64,000 nt of DNA, taken from positions 310,001 to 374,000 of the forward strand of contig NZ_STGM01000002.1 of NCBI RefSeq assembly GCF_004854025.1, in the 5' to 3' direction. Under the pieces are notes generated by a model. It saw only the letters and a list, made by a program, of their open reading frames with translations. It did not search any database and had not been told where the DNA came from. The position numbers were made by a program, and so were the translations under genes. Below are positions 49,762-58,864 of this stretch, piece by piece (the first letter of the stretch is position 1; each line of letters starts with the position of its first letter). Source of the DNA: Microbacterium hydrothermale. GTDB taxonomy: Bacteria; Actinomycetota; Actinomycetes; Actinomycetales; Microbacteriaceae.

Positions 49762-51212
49762 GCGTGCCGAGCCCCCTGCCCGACGCCGCCGCCCGGCTCG
49801 CCGCCCTCGAACGCGAGGCGGCCCACCAGGCGGAGGTGAGCGCGGGAGACGGACGATCCTGGGCCGGCGCGAAAGACGGCATCCGCCCGGTGGTCATCGT
49901 CGGCGCGGGGCAGGCGGGGCTCGTGCTCGCCCGGGGCCTGCGCCGGCGCGGCATCGACGACGTGGTCGTCGTCGACGCGGCGCCCGCCGACGCGGCGGGG
50001 CCCTGGACGACCTACGCGCGCATGCACACCCTGCGCACGCCGAAGGACATCGCCTGGCCCACCTGGGGCACCCCGGCGGTGAGTCCCCGGGCATGGTTCG
50101 AGGCCGTCTACGGCGTCGAGGCCTGGCGGGACATCGAGTACTTCCCGACGGCCGCGTGGCAGGGGTTCCTGCGCTGGTACCGCGACGCCTCGGCCGTCAC
50201 CCCCGTCGCCTCGACGCGCGTGCGCTCCCTCACCGCCGCCGGGGCCGACGACCCCCTCGAGCTGCACCTCGAGGGACCCGACGGCGCGTGGATGCTGCCC
50301 GCCCGGCACGTCGTGCTCGCCACGGGCATCGAGGGCGCGGGCGGTCGCCACGTCCCCGCGCTGCTTGAGGGGCTCCCTGCCGGGACGGTGCACCACACGC
50401 ACGACGACATCGACTTCACCGCCCTCGCGGGCCGGCGCATCGGCGTCCTGGGCGCGGGCACCGGGGCGTTCGACAACGCCGCCACGGCCCTCGAGCACGG
50501 GGCCGCGAGCGTCGACGTGCACATGCGGCGGCCCGCGATGCCCCAGGTGAGCCCCTACCGCTGGATGGAGTTCGCCGGGCTCATCGAGAACTACGGCTCC
50601 TTCACCGACGCGCAGAAGTGGGAGTTCAACGTGCACCTGTCCGCCGTCGACCAGCCGGCGACCCAGAACGCGCTGTGGCGCGCGCACGCGTTTGATTCCT
50701 TCCGCTTCCTCACCTCGTCGCCGTGGAAGAGCGTCTCGTGGACGGGGCGCGACATCGCGGTGACCACGCCGCACGGCATCCACCACTACGACGTCGTGCT
50801 CGCCGCGACCGGCATCGCGGCCGACCTCGCCCGACGCCCGGAGCTCGCGGGCGTCGCCGCGGACGCCGCACTGTGGAGCGATCGCCTGTCACCCGCCGAG
50901 GCCGCGCGGAACCCGGGCCTGGCCGCCTTCCCCTACCTCGACGACGACTTCGGCCTCGTCAGCCGCAGCGCCCCCGACGCGTCGGCGCTCTCGCGCATCC
51001 ACATGTTCAACCACGGCGCCCGGATCAGCCAGGGCATGCTGAGCCATCAGATCCCCGGCCTCGTCGGCGGCGCGACGAAACTCGCCGCCGCCCTGTCGCG
51101 GCGGCTGTTCCAGCGCGACTCCGAGGCGCTGCTCGCGGAGTACCTCGCGTACGACGTGCCGGTGGGGGTGCAGATCGGTCGCCGCCCGCAGGCACCGGTC
51201 GCCGTGGGGTGA
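49758..51212 (+). CDS. FAD/NAD(P)-binding flavoprotein (monooxygenase-like)
   Basis: 484 residues. Two dinucleotide-binding folds are visible: VVIVGAGQAGLVLARGLRRR near residue 45 for FAD, and GRRIGVLGAGTGAFDNAATAL in the middle for NADPH. The layout resembles SidA/FMO-like N- or C-hydroxylating flavoproteins. ARMHTLRTPKDIAWPTWG and SPRAWFEAVYGVEAWRDIEY between the folds look family-specific. GTG start overlaps the allA stop. Context suggests oxidation of a nitrogen-rich compound, but the reaction is not known. Confidence 0.82.
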   Translation: MSVPSPLPDAAARLAALEREAAHQAEVSAGDGRSWAGAKDGIRPVVIVGAGQAGLVLARGLRRRGIDDVVVVDAAPADAAGPWTTYARMHTLRTPKDIAWPTWGTPAVSPRAWFEAVYGVEAWRDIEYFPTAAWQGFLRWYRDASAVTPVASTRVRSLTAAGADDPLELHLEGPDGAWMLPARHVVLATGIEGAGGRHVPALLEGLPAGTVHHTHDDIDFTALAGRRIGVLGAGTGAFDNAATALEHGAASVDVHMRRPAMPQVSPYRWMEFAGLIENYGSFTDAQKWEFNVHLSAVDQPATQNALWRAHAFDSFRFLTSSPWKSVSWTGRDIAVTTPHGIHHYDVVLAATGIAADLARRPELAGVAADAALWSDRLSPAEAARNPGLAAFPYLDDDFGLVSRSAPDASALSRIHMFNHGARISQGMLSHQIPGLVGGATKLAAALSRRLFQRDSEALLAEYLAYDVPVGVQIGRRPQAPVAVG

Positions 51213-51355
51213 TCGCGCCCCCACGAGGCGACACGATGCAGGATCTCCGGCGCACGCACACCGCCGCCGGCCGCTCCTGAGGCGGGTAGCGCGCACATCT
51301 CCTGCGTCGTGTCCACCCGCGCCGACGTCCCGGCCACGCGGGTAGCGTCGATCGC

Positions 51356-52285
51356 GTGACGACCTCGACCCCCCTGCTCGTGTCCGTTCCCACCGCCCAG
51401 CTGCGCGACGACCTGGGCGAGCTGCCCGACGGCGTCGAGGTGGTGGTGTGGGACATGCAGGATGCCGCGCCCCGAGAGCGCTTCGACATGGTCGTGCCGC
51501 CGTACATGTCGATGGACGGCGTGGTCGAACGGCTGAGCGAGATCGAAGTCGGCCTCGTGCAGGGCCAGTCGATCGGCTACGACGACGTCGAGGGGCGCCT
51601 CCCCGACGGCCTCGTCTTCGCCAACGCCTCGAGCGTGCACGAGACCGCCACCTCGGAGCTCGCCGTCACCCTCGCGCTGGCCGCCCAGCGGCGCCTGCCC
51701 GACATCGTCCGCGCCCAGGACCGCGGCGAGTGGACCGGCGGCGGGGCGCCCGGGCTGGCCGACTCCCGCGTCACGCTCCTCGGGTTCGGCGGCGTCGGTC
51801 GGGCGATCGCCGCGCGCCTGAAGCCCTTCGAGGTGCGCCTGCGCGCGATCGCCTCGCACGGCCGCCTCCAGGACGACGTCGAGGTGTTCCCGCTCGGGAA
51901 GCTCGCCGAGGTGCTCGCCGACACCGACATCCTCATCGCGTCGCTGCCCGGCGGCGACGCCACGCGCCACCTCATCGATGACGGGGCCCTCGCCGCCCTC
52001 CCCGACGGAGCGCTCGTCGTGAACGTCGGTCGCGGTCCGCTCATCGACACCGACGCCCTGGTCGACCACGTCCGCCGCGGACGCATCCGTGCGGCGCTCG
52101 ACGTCACCGACCCCGAGCCGCTCCCCGCGGGGCACCCGCTGTGGAGCCTCCCGGGCGTGCTCATCGCCCCGCACGTGGGAGGGGCGACGGATGCCATGCG
52201 CCCCCGCATCGCTCGTCTCGTGCGGCAGCAGATCGAGCGCCTTGTCGCCGGGGAGGGACCCCTCAACGTCGTGATCGGCGGCTGA
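51356..52285 (+). CDS. D-2-hydroxyacid dehydrogenase
   Basis: 309 residues. The NAD(P) fold reads VTLLGFGGVGRAIAARL; the active-site Arg is in NVGRGPLIDTDALVDHV, the Glu in DVTDPEPLPAGHPLW and the His in LIAPHVGGATDAM. Reduces 2-keto acids such as glyoxylate or hydroxypyruvate, which would fit glyoxylate from ureidoglycolate (inference). The GTG at 51356 is 7 nt after TAGCGT (51343-51348), so it probably has its own leaderless transcript rather than being part of the allA operon. Confidence 0.9.
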   Translation: MTTSTPLLVSVPTAQLRDDLGELPDGVEVVVWDMQDAAPRERFDMVVPPYMSMDGVVERLSEIEVGLVQGQSIGYDDVEGRLPDGLVFANASSVHETATSELAVTLALAAQRRLPDIVRAQDRGEWTGGGAPGLADSRVTLLGFGGVGRAIAARLKPFEVRLRAIASHGRLQDDVEVFPLGKLAEVLADTDILIASLPGGDATRHLIDDGALAALPDGALVVNVGRGPLIDTDALVDHVRRGRIRAALDVTDPEPLPAGHPLWSLPGVLIAPHVGGATDAMRPRIARLVRQQIERLVAGEGPLNVVIGG

Positions 52286-52373
52286 TCCCCGTCGATCGTT
52301 CGACGCGCGCCGTCGGGGACGGACGGCGGACGGCGTCCCGGACGCACGGCGGCTTCACCGGAGGCGAGGGCGT

Positions 52374-53210
52374 TCAGCCCGCGAGGCGCGCGGAGGAGTT
52401 CGCGACGGCCGCGACGTCGTCGACGTAGCTGTCGAGGTGGTTGTACGAGAACACCGCCCGGCGCCAGCCCGCGGGGCTCGTCATCTCTCCCGCGGCGCAC
52501 AGGTAGCGGGCCGCGGCGAGGGCCGCATCGTCGATCTGGTTCGGATCGGCCACGCCGTCGCCGTTCGCGTCGGCACCCCACTGCTCCCACGTCGACGGGA
52601 TGAACTGCAGGGGTCCCACCGCGCGGTCCCACACGGCATCCCCGTCGAAACGACCCCCGTCCGTATCGGGTATCGCGGCGCTCGCAGAACCGTCGAGGGC
52701 GATCCCCCGGATGGGCGGATCCGGGTAGCCGTCTTCGCGCAGGACTCCGCCCGCGTGCCCGCCGTGTCCGGATTCGATCGCTCCGAGGCCGGCGAGCGTG
52801 TTCCAGCCGAGGCCGCACCCCGGCTGCTCGACCTGGAGCGTGAGCGCGGCCGAGGCGTACGCGCGCAGGGCGCGGGCGGGGATGCCGGTGCGCGCGGCGG
52901 TGGTCGAGGTCCAGGTCGCGTCGGCGACGACGATCGTCGCCCCGGGGTGGGGATCGGCGACGGCCGGCGCGCTCGTCTCCCCCGCTCCCCCGGGCAGCGC
53001 ACCCGACTCCCCGACGCTCGCCGCCGCCCCGGCATGGTCCCCGGACACCGCGATCGCGGCCGGCCGAGCGACGACGGGAGTCGTTCGCCGCTCGGCATCG
53101 CGCGCCATCGCCTGCGCGTGCGTGCACAGGATGCATATGCCGAGCACGGCGCCGACGAGGGCGATCAGCCACGGCCAGATCGGCCGGCGCACGACGCTGT
53201 CGGGGTCCAC
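52374..53210 (-). CDS. Lytic murein transglycosylase, membrane-anchored
   Basis: 278 residues. A signal anchor WPWLIALVGAVLGICILCTH sits at the N-terminus, followed by a flexible linker and a transglycosylase SLT-like domain: GWNTLAGLGAIESGHGG with the catalytic Glu, VGPLQFIPSTWEQWGADANGD, and VADPNQIDDAALAAARYLC. Cleaves peptidoglycan strands at the cell wall. GGGAGG lies 5 nt before the GTG at 53210; a GTG at 53216 is an alternative. Ends near the hydroxyacid dehydrogenase (convergent). Confidence 0.87.
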   Translation of the reverse strand: MDPDSVVRRPIWPWLIALVGAVLGICILCTHAQAMARDAERRTTPVVARPAAIAVSGDHAGAAASVGESGALPGGAGETSAPAVADPHPGATIVVADATWTSTTAARTGIPARALRAYASAALTLQVEQPGCGLGWNTLAGLGAIESGHGGHAGGVLREDGYPDPPIRGIALDGSASAAIPDTDGGRFDGDAVWDRAVGPLQFIPSTWEQWGADANGDGVADPNQIDDAALAAARYLCAAGEMTSPAGWRRAVFSYNHLDSYVDDVAAVANSSARLAG

Positions 53211-53325
53211 GGACACCTCCCGGCGCCCTCGGGCCGGGCGCTCGGGGGCCACCGTAGGCGCCGCCGGGTGCGCGCTGTTGAACGAGCGGGATACGGCATC
53301 CGACGCGGCTCGCCCCGGCCTCGGG

Positions 53326-54537
53326 TCAGCCCCGGAAGCCCGCCGGATTCGACAGCAGGTCGGCGAACGCGAGCTCGGCGGGGCCAATGAGCATGAGCCG
53401 CGAGCGCAGGTGGGCGCGCTCGAGGCGGATCGTGCGCCCCTCGGCGCCCAGGGGGTGCACGCGGACCGCGTCGGCGAGCCGCTCCCTGCTCACCGACAGG
53501 AGCGCCCCGAGATAGCCCGAGAGCACGACGGTCTCGGGTGCGAAGGCGTTGACGAAGTTGGTCAGCGCGAGGGACAGCATCTCGACCTGGCGCGTGACCT
53601 CGGTCATCACCCGCGGGTTGCGGGCCACGCCGAGCTCGACGTCGAGCTCGTCCTCGTCGAGCTTGCGGCGACCCAGGAGGGGCTCGAGGATGTCGAGGCT
53701 GACCTCGGCCTCGAGGCATCCGCGCCGCCCGCACACGCACCCGCGGCCGCGCGGATCGACGACCGTGTGGCCGAGCTCGCCGGCGTAGCCGGAGGTGCCG
53801 CGCAGGAGCGTTCCGTCGATGATGAGCCCGCCGCCGATGCTGTGCATCGCCCCGCCGAGGTAGAGCAGGTTGCCGACGCCCACCCCGACGCCGAAACGCG
53901 ACTCGGCGAGGGCGCCGATGCTCGCGTCGTTGCCCGCGGTCACCGGCATCCCGAGCTCGTCGCTCAGGCGCGCGGAGACCGGGTCGCGCTTCCAGCCGAG
54001 GGTCGGCGACACCAGCACGGAGCCGTTGGCGTTGACCAGGCCCGGAACCGCCAGGCCCGCCCCGACCACGCGGTAGTGGCGGTCGATGTCGGCGCGCATC
54101 GCCTCGACCGACGACGCGACGATCTGCACGAAGCGGCGGGGCGACGGCGCCGACGCGGTGTCGTGCCGCAGGCGCGCGTGCACCACTCCGCCGAGGCCGA
54201 CGAGGGCCACGGTGACCGCGTGGGGCTCGGCGCGGACGCTCAGGGCGGCGACGTGGTCTTCGGGCTCGAGGTCGAGGGTCGGGCGTCCGACCTTGCCGGT
54301 GCGCTCTCCGCTCGGGGCCTCGCGCACGAGCCCGAGCTCGGTGAGCTCCATGATCAGGCCGGTCACGGTCGACCGGTTGAGGCCGGTCGTCGCACCCAGC
54401 TGCGCGCGTGAGAGCGCTCCCCGCGAATGCAGCAGCGACAGCACCGACGCGAGGTTCTGCTGCCGGATCAGGTCGTTCGTCGTACGACCGGCCGGGGGCG
54501 CGAGCGGGGTCGCGGGCTCGAACACGGCAGGGGTCAT
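53326..54537 (-). CDS. ROK-family transcriptional regulator
   Basis: 403 residues. N-terminal winged helix GALSRAQLGATTGLNRSTVTGLIMELTELGL, then a ROK sugar-kinase-like domain with the zinc motif CVCGRRGCLEAE and GAGLAVPGLVNANGSV. XylR/NagC-like regulators of this kind repress sugar operons. It lies 99 bp after mmsB on the same strand, so it likely controls the ChvE/MmsAB importer operon of which it may be the last gene. Confidence 0.92.
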   Translation of the reverse strand: MTPAVFEPATPLAPPAGRTTNDLIRQQNLASVLSLLHSRGALSRAQLGATTGLNRSTVTGLIMELTELGLVREAPSGERTGKVGRPTLDLEPEDHVAALSVRAEPHAVTVALVGLGGVVHARLRHDTASAPSPRRFVQIVASSVEAMRADIDRHYRVVGAGLAVPGLVNANGSVLVSPTLGWKRDPVSARLSDELGMPVTAGNDASIGALAESRFGVGVGVGNLLYLGGAMHSIGGGLIIDGTLLRGTSGYAGELGHTVVDPRGRGCVCGRRGCLEAEVSLDILEPLLGRRKLDEDELDVELGVARNPRVMTEVTRQVEMLSLALTNFVNAFAPETVVLSGYLGALLSVSRERLADAVRVHPLGAEGRTIRLERAHLRSRLMLIGPAELAFADLLSNPAGFRG

Positions 54538-54636
54538 GAGGGGAGCACCTCCCCCATCATCCCATCGGAGCGATGCGGGCGGGAATCGCGGTGACGCGGA
54601 TGGGGAGCGGGCCCCGGGGCCGCGCTCCCCATCCGG

Positions 54637-55857
54637 TCAGACACCGCCGTTGCGGCGCTTGTTGAAGATGTCGAACGCGACGGCCAGCAGGAGCACGATG
54701 CCCTTGATCGCCATCTGCCAGGCGGCGTCGACGCTCAGGATCGACAGACCCATGTTGAGCACGCCCATGACCAGACCGCCGACGACCGCGCCGACGACCG
54801 TGCCGATACCGCCCTGCACGGCCGCGCCTCCGATGAACACCGCCGCGATGGCATCCAGCTCGTAGTTCTGACCGGCGGATGCCACGGCACCACCGGCGCG
54901 CGCGGTGCTGACCACCGCGGCCAGACCCGCCAACACGCCCATGTTCACGAAGATGAAGAAGTTGACCCACTTCGTCTTCACACCGCTCATCACCGCGGCG
55001 AACAGGTTGCCGCCCATCGCGTAGATGTGACGGCCGAAGGTCGTGCGGTTGAGCACGAAGGTGTACGCCAGCACGAGCACCGCGAGGATGATCAGCACGA
55101 TCGGGGTGCCGTTGTAGGCGGCGATGGTGAAGGCGACCGCCATGATCGCGACGACCGCGATCGCGTTCTTCAGCCAGAACGACCAGGCCAGCTCGCGGGG
55201 CAGCTCGAGACGGCGCAGCGTCGCGCGGGTGCGCAACTGCTGCACGACGAGCAGCACGCACGCGATCGCACCGAGGACGAGGGTGAGGCTGTCCCAGTTG
55301 CCGAGGTAGCCGAGGAAGGGCGGCAGCCAGCCCGCACCGATCGCGGTGAAGCCGTCGGGCAGACCGCTGATCGTACCGCCGGTGAGCAGCACGAGCGTGA
55401 GCCCGCGGAAGAGCAGCATGCCCGCGAGGGTGACGATGAACGCCGGGATGCCGACGAAGGCGACCCAGAAGCCCTGCCACGCGCCGACCACGGCACCGAC
55501 GACGAGCGAGAGCAGCACCGCGACGAACCAGGGCAGGCCCCACTGGTTCATCGCGATCGCCGCGATGGCTCCGACCATGGCGACCACCGAGCCGACCGAC
55601 AGGTCGATGTGCCCGGCGATGATGACCATGACCATGCCGATCGCGAGGATCAGCACGTAGGCGTTCTGCTGGATCAGGTTGTTGACGTTGCCCGGCATGA
55701 GCAGGCGGCCGCCCGTGAGCACCTGGAACAGCACGATGATGATGACGAGCGCGGCGAGGATGCCGAACTGACGGAAGTTGATGCGCGCGAGCAGGCCGCG
55801 ACGCCGCGGTCCGGGTTGCGTCGGCGCGTCGACCGTCTGGGTGGATGCGGTGGCCAT
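54637..55857 (-). CDS. mmsB: Multiple monosaccharide ABC transporter permease
   Basis: 406 residues, about ten helices, of the RbsC/XylH branch. GMVMVIIAGHIDLSVGSVVAMVGA is the BPD_transp_2 hallmark, and GGAAVQGGIGTVVGAVVGGLVMG closes it. An insertion of about 70 residues between the halves (NWDSLTLVLGAIACV...RTRATLRRLELPRELAWSF region) matches the longer XylH/MmsB type. Second part of the importer with MmsA and ChvE. Confidence 0.93.
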   Translation of the reverse strand: MATASTQTVDAPTQPGPRRRGLLARINFRQFGILAALVIIIVLFQVLTGGRLLMPGNVNNLIQQNAYVLILAIGMVMVIIAGHIDLSVGSVVAMVGAIAAIAMNQWGLPWFVAVLLSLVVGAVVGAWQGFWVAFVGIPAFIVTLAGMLLFRGLTLVLLTGGTISGLPDGFTAIGAGWLPPFLGYLGNWDSLTLVLGAIACVLLVVQQLRTRATLRRLELPRELAWSFWLKNAIAVVAIMAVAFTIAAYNGTPIVLIILAVLVLAYTFVLNRTTFGRHIYAMGGNLFAAVMSGVKTKWVNFFIFVNMGVLAGLAAVVSTARAGGAVASAGQNYELDAIAAVFIGGAAVQGGIGTVVGAVVGGLVMGVLNMGLSILSVDAAWQMAIKGIVLLLAVAFDIFNKRRNGGV

Positions 55858-55862
55858 GTGAG

Positions 55863-57392
55863 TCAGTTCCTTCCGGCGGTCATGTGCCGCATGAGGGTCT
55901 CCTGGGTGGCGTCGTCGCGGCTGACCTCGGCCGTGATGCGTCCCTCGGAGATCGTGTAGATGCGGTCGGAGAGGCCGATGACCTCGGGCAGCTCCGACGA
56001 GATGACGATGACGGCCTTGCCCTGGGCCGCGAGTTCGTTGATGATCCCGTAGATCTCGTACTTGGCCCCGACGTCGATGCCGCGGGTGGGCTCGTCGAGG
56101 ATCAGCACGTCGGGTCCGGTGAACATCCACTTCGACAGGACCACCTTCTGCTGGTTGCCTCCGGAGAGACGACCGGTGATCGCCGCGACGCTGGGCGCCT
56201 TGATGTTCATCTTGTAGCGGTACGAGTCCGCGACCTTGTACTCGCGGTACCGGTCGACCACGCCGAGGCGGGCGAGCCGGGCCAGGGCGGATGCCGAGAC
56301 GTTGACCTGGATGTCGCCGATGAGGTTGAGACCGTACTTCTTGCGGTCCTCGGTGGCGTAGGCGATGCCGTGCTTGATCGCGGCGTCGACGGTGCGCACG
56401 TCGATCTGCCGGCCGTTCTTGTACACCTCGCCCGAGATACCGGTGCCGTACATGCGACCGAAGATGCTCATCGCGAGCTCCGTGCGACCGGCGCCCATGA
56501 GCCCGGCGAAGCCGACGATCTCTCCGGCGCGCACCATGAACGACGCGTCCTGGATGACGACGCGCTCGGTGTCGACGGGGTGGTGCACGGTCCAGTTCTC
56601 GACGCGGAACAGCTCGTCGCCGATGTCGGGTTCGCGCGGCGGGAAGAGGCTGTTGAGGTCGCGGCCGACCATGGCGCGGATGATGCGCCCCTCGTCGGTC
56701 TCGGGGTCGGAGCGGTGCATCGTCTCGATCGTGCGTCCGTCGCGGATGATCGTGATGCGGTCGGAGATGCGCAGCACCTCTTTGAGCTTGTGGCTGATGA
56801 TGATGCAGGTGATGCCCTGCGTGCGCAGCTGGTCGATGAGATCGAGCAGGTGAGCGGAGTCGTCGTCGTTGAGCGCGGCGGTGGGCTCGTCGAGGATGAG
56901 GAGCTTGACCTCCTTCGCGAGCGCCTTCGCGATCTCGACGAGCTGCTGCTTGCCGACGCCGAGCTCGTAGATCTTCGTCGCGGGGTTCTCGCGCAGCCCC
57001 ACGCGCTTGAGCAGGTCGGCGGCGGCGGTGTTGGTGGCGTTCCAGTCGATGACGCCGCGCTTGGACTTCTCGTTGCCGAGGAAGATGTTCTCGGCGATCG
57101 ACAGGTAGGGGCTGAGCGCAAGCTCTTGGTGGATGATGACGATTCCGGCGGCCTCGCTGTCGTTGATCGAGCGGAACGCCATCTGCTCGCCCTCGAGGGT
57201 GATCGTGCCGTCGAACGTGCCGGCCGGGTAGACCCCGCTGAGCACCTTCATCAGCGTCGACTTCCCGGCGCCGTTCTCGCCGCAGATCGCGTGCACCTCA
57301 CCGCGGTACACGTCGATCGACACGTCGGCCAGGGCCGGCACGCCGTTGAACGACTTCGAGATCCCCGCCATGCGCAGGATCGGTTCGGTCAT
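55863..57392 (-). CDS. mmsA: Multiple monosaccharide ABC transporter ATP-binding protein
   Basis: 509 residues, two fused nucleotide-binding domains as in RbsA/XylG. First domain: Walker [15 protein letters not shown], signature in [15 protein letters not shown] and Walker [12 protein letters not shown]. Second domain: degenerate [15 protein letters not shown], signature [14 protein letters not shown] and Walker [20 protein letters not shown]. Powers sugar import with MmsB and ChvE. 117 bp downstream of the chvE gene, with two hairpins between. Confidence 0.95.
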   Translation of the reverse strand: MTEPILRMAGISKSFNGVPALADVSIDVYRGEVHAICGENGAGKSTLMKVLSGVYPAGTFDGTITLEGEQMAFRSINDSEAAGIVIIHQELALSPYLSIAENIFLGNEKSKRGVIDWNATNTAAADLLKRVGLRENPATKIYELGVGKQQLVEIAKALAKEVKLLILDEPTAALNDDDSAHLLDLIDQLRTQGITCIIISHKLKEVLRISDRITIIRDGRTIETMHRSDPETDEGRIIRAMVGRDLNSLFPPREPDIGDELFRVENWTVHHPVDTERVVIQDASFMVRAGEIVGFAGLMGAGRTELAMSIFGRMYGTGISGEVYKNGRQIDVRTVDAAIKHGIAYATEDRKKYGLNLIGDIQVNVSASALARLARLGVVDRYREYKVADSYRYKMNIKAPSVAAITGRLSGGNQQKVVLSKWMFTGPDVLILDEPTRGIDVGAKYEIYGIINELAAQGKAVIVISSELPEVIGLSDRIYTISEGRITAEVSRDDATQETLMRHMTAGRN

Positions 57393-57439
57393 GGTGTGTT
57401 TCCTCCGTCAACTCGCTCGCCGAGGCGGCGAGGATCGAG

Positions 57440-57500
57440 CGGCGGGGCGGGCGAACCCGCCCCGCCGCGAGTGAGCCGGGGCGGGCGGACCCGCCCCGGC
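57440..57500. terminator. Two tandem hairpins between chvE and mmsA
   Basis: First stem CGGCGGGGCGGG/CCCGCCCCGCCG (57440-57451, 57456-57467; loop CGAA), second stem GCCGGGGCGGG/CCCGCCCCGGC (57475-57485, 57490-57500; loop CGGA). Both perfect, no T-run. Probably partial termination or mRNA stabilisation, raising binding-protein output over the other subunits. Confidence 0.65.
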
Positions 57501-57509
57501 CGGTGGGGC

Positions 57510-58628
57510 TCAGAGCCCGACGTCGGAGGCCTTCAGGAAGCCCGAGTCGATGAGCTTGGACTGCACGTCGTCCTTGACGACGACCTCGGGGGTCAGCAGG
57601 TACGAGGGCACGACCTTCTTGCCGTTGTCGTAGGTCTTGGTGTCGTTGACCTCGACCGTCTTGCCGTCCTTGATCTCCTGGATCATCGTGAAGACGCGGT
57701 CGCCGAGGGCACGGGTGTCCTTCCAGACCGTCATGGCCTGCAGCCCGTCGAGGATCGCCTTGACGTTGGCCTTGTCGGCATCCTGACCCGTGATGATCGG
57801 GTAGTCCGCTCCAGCGGTGTAGCCGGCCGACTTCAGCGACGCCTCGATACCGATGGCGAGGCTGTCGTTGGGCGAGAGCACGACGTTGACCTTCTTGCCG
57901 TCGCCGTAGAACGACGAGAGGCGGTTGTCCATCTCGGCCTGCGCCTTGTCGGAGGCCCAGCCCTGGATGCCGATCGAGGCCCAGGCGTCGTCGTTGGCGG
58001 GCGACTTGCCGCTGGGCACGACCAGCTGACCCTTGTCGACGTACGGCTTCAGGACGTCCCACGCGCCGGCGAAGAAGAACTTCGCGTTGTTGTCGTCGGG
58101 GCTGCCGGCGAAGGGCTCGAGGTTGTACGGGCCCTTGCCGTCCTTCAGGCCGAGCTGCGTCTCGATGTACTGGCCCTGCAGGGTGCCGACCTTGTAGTTG
58201 TCGAACGTGGCGTAGTAGTCGACGTTCTCGCTGCCGTTGATCAGGCGGTCGTAGGCGATGACCGTGGCGTTCTGCGCCTTGGCCTCCTGCAGCACGGGGC
58301 CGAGGGTCGAACCGTCGATCGCGGCGATGACGAGGATCTTCGCGCCACCCGAGATCTGATTCTGGATCTGGCTGATCTGCTGGTCGGTCTTGTTGTCGGC
58401 GTACTGCAGGTCGACGGTGCAGCCGGCGTCCTGGAGCTTCTTCTGCAGCTGCTCGCCGTCGTTGATCCAGCGCTCCAGGCTGCGGGTCGGCATCGCGATG
58501 CCGACGTTGCAGTCGCCGCTCGCGCCGCCAGCGTCTCCGCCGCCGTCGGCGGGGCGCGTCGAGCTGCAGGCTCCGAGGCCCACCGCGAGTGCGGCGATGG
58601 CCGCACCGGTCAGGATTTTCTTCAGCAT
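57510..58628 (-). CDS. chvE: Multiple monosaccharide-binding lipoprotein (ChvE-like)
   Basis: 372 residues. Signal peptide with lipobox GLGACSS (Cys at about 21), then a type I periplasmic-binding fold: [20 protein letters not shown] at the start, [20 protein letters not shown], and [20 protein letters not shown] with sugar-contacting residues. Matches ChvE/GguB-linked binding proteins for xylose, arabinose, glucose or galactose. First gene of the importer operon. Upstream promoter and possible operator are at 58751-58793. Confidence 0.93.
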   Translation of the reverse strand: MLKKILTGAAIAALAVGLGACSSTRPADGGGDAGGASGDCNVGIAMPTRSLERWINDGEQLQKKLQDAGCTVDLQYADNKTDQQISQIQNQISGGAKILVIAAIDGSTLGPVLQEAKAQNATVIAYDRLINGSENVDYYATFDNYKVGTLQGQYIETQLGLKDGKGPYNLEPFAGSPDDNNAKFFFAGAWDVLKPYVDKGQLVVPSGKSPANDDAWASIGIQGWASDKAQAEMDNRLSSFYGDGKKVNVVLSPNDSLAIGIEASLKSAGYTAGADYPIITGQDADKANVKAILDGLQAMTVWKDTRALGDRVFTMIQEIKDGKTVEVNDTKTYDNGKKVVPSYLLTPEVVVKDDVQSKLIDSGFLKASDVGL

Positions 58629-58750
58629 GTGATCTGCGTTCCTCTCTGAACAGCAGGGACCGTGTGGTCCGTACCCGCGCCCTCCCCGGCGTCGGATCGG
58701 GTACGTCGTCGTCCCGGCACTCTGGTCCGTCGAATTATGACGGCTCCGAA

Positions 58751-58793
58751 AAAATATCCATCGCCGAGGGTTTTGTCTATAGGCACGTCAAAA
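58751..58793 (-). promoter_or_regulatory. Promoter of the chvE operon with operator candidate
   Basis: On the minus strand, TAGACA (58774-58779) and TATTTT (58751-58756) are 17 bp apart, a good -35/-10 pair. An inverted element TTTTG...CAAAA (58771-58775 and 58789-58793) overlaps the -35 box. The surroundings are the most AT-rich in the window. Candidate ROK operator; the rest of 58629-58864 shows no gene. Confidence 0.6.
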
Positions 58794-58864
58794 TTGCCGA
58801 CGCCCGTGATCGGACCGTGATCGAACGGTCGGGAGCAGCTGGCTCCTGCCGGGGCGGTAGCGCC

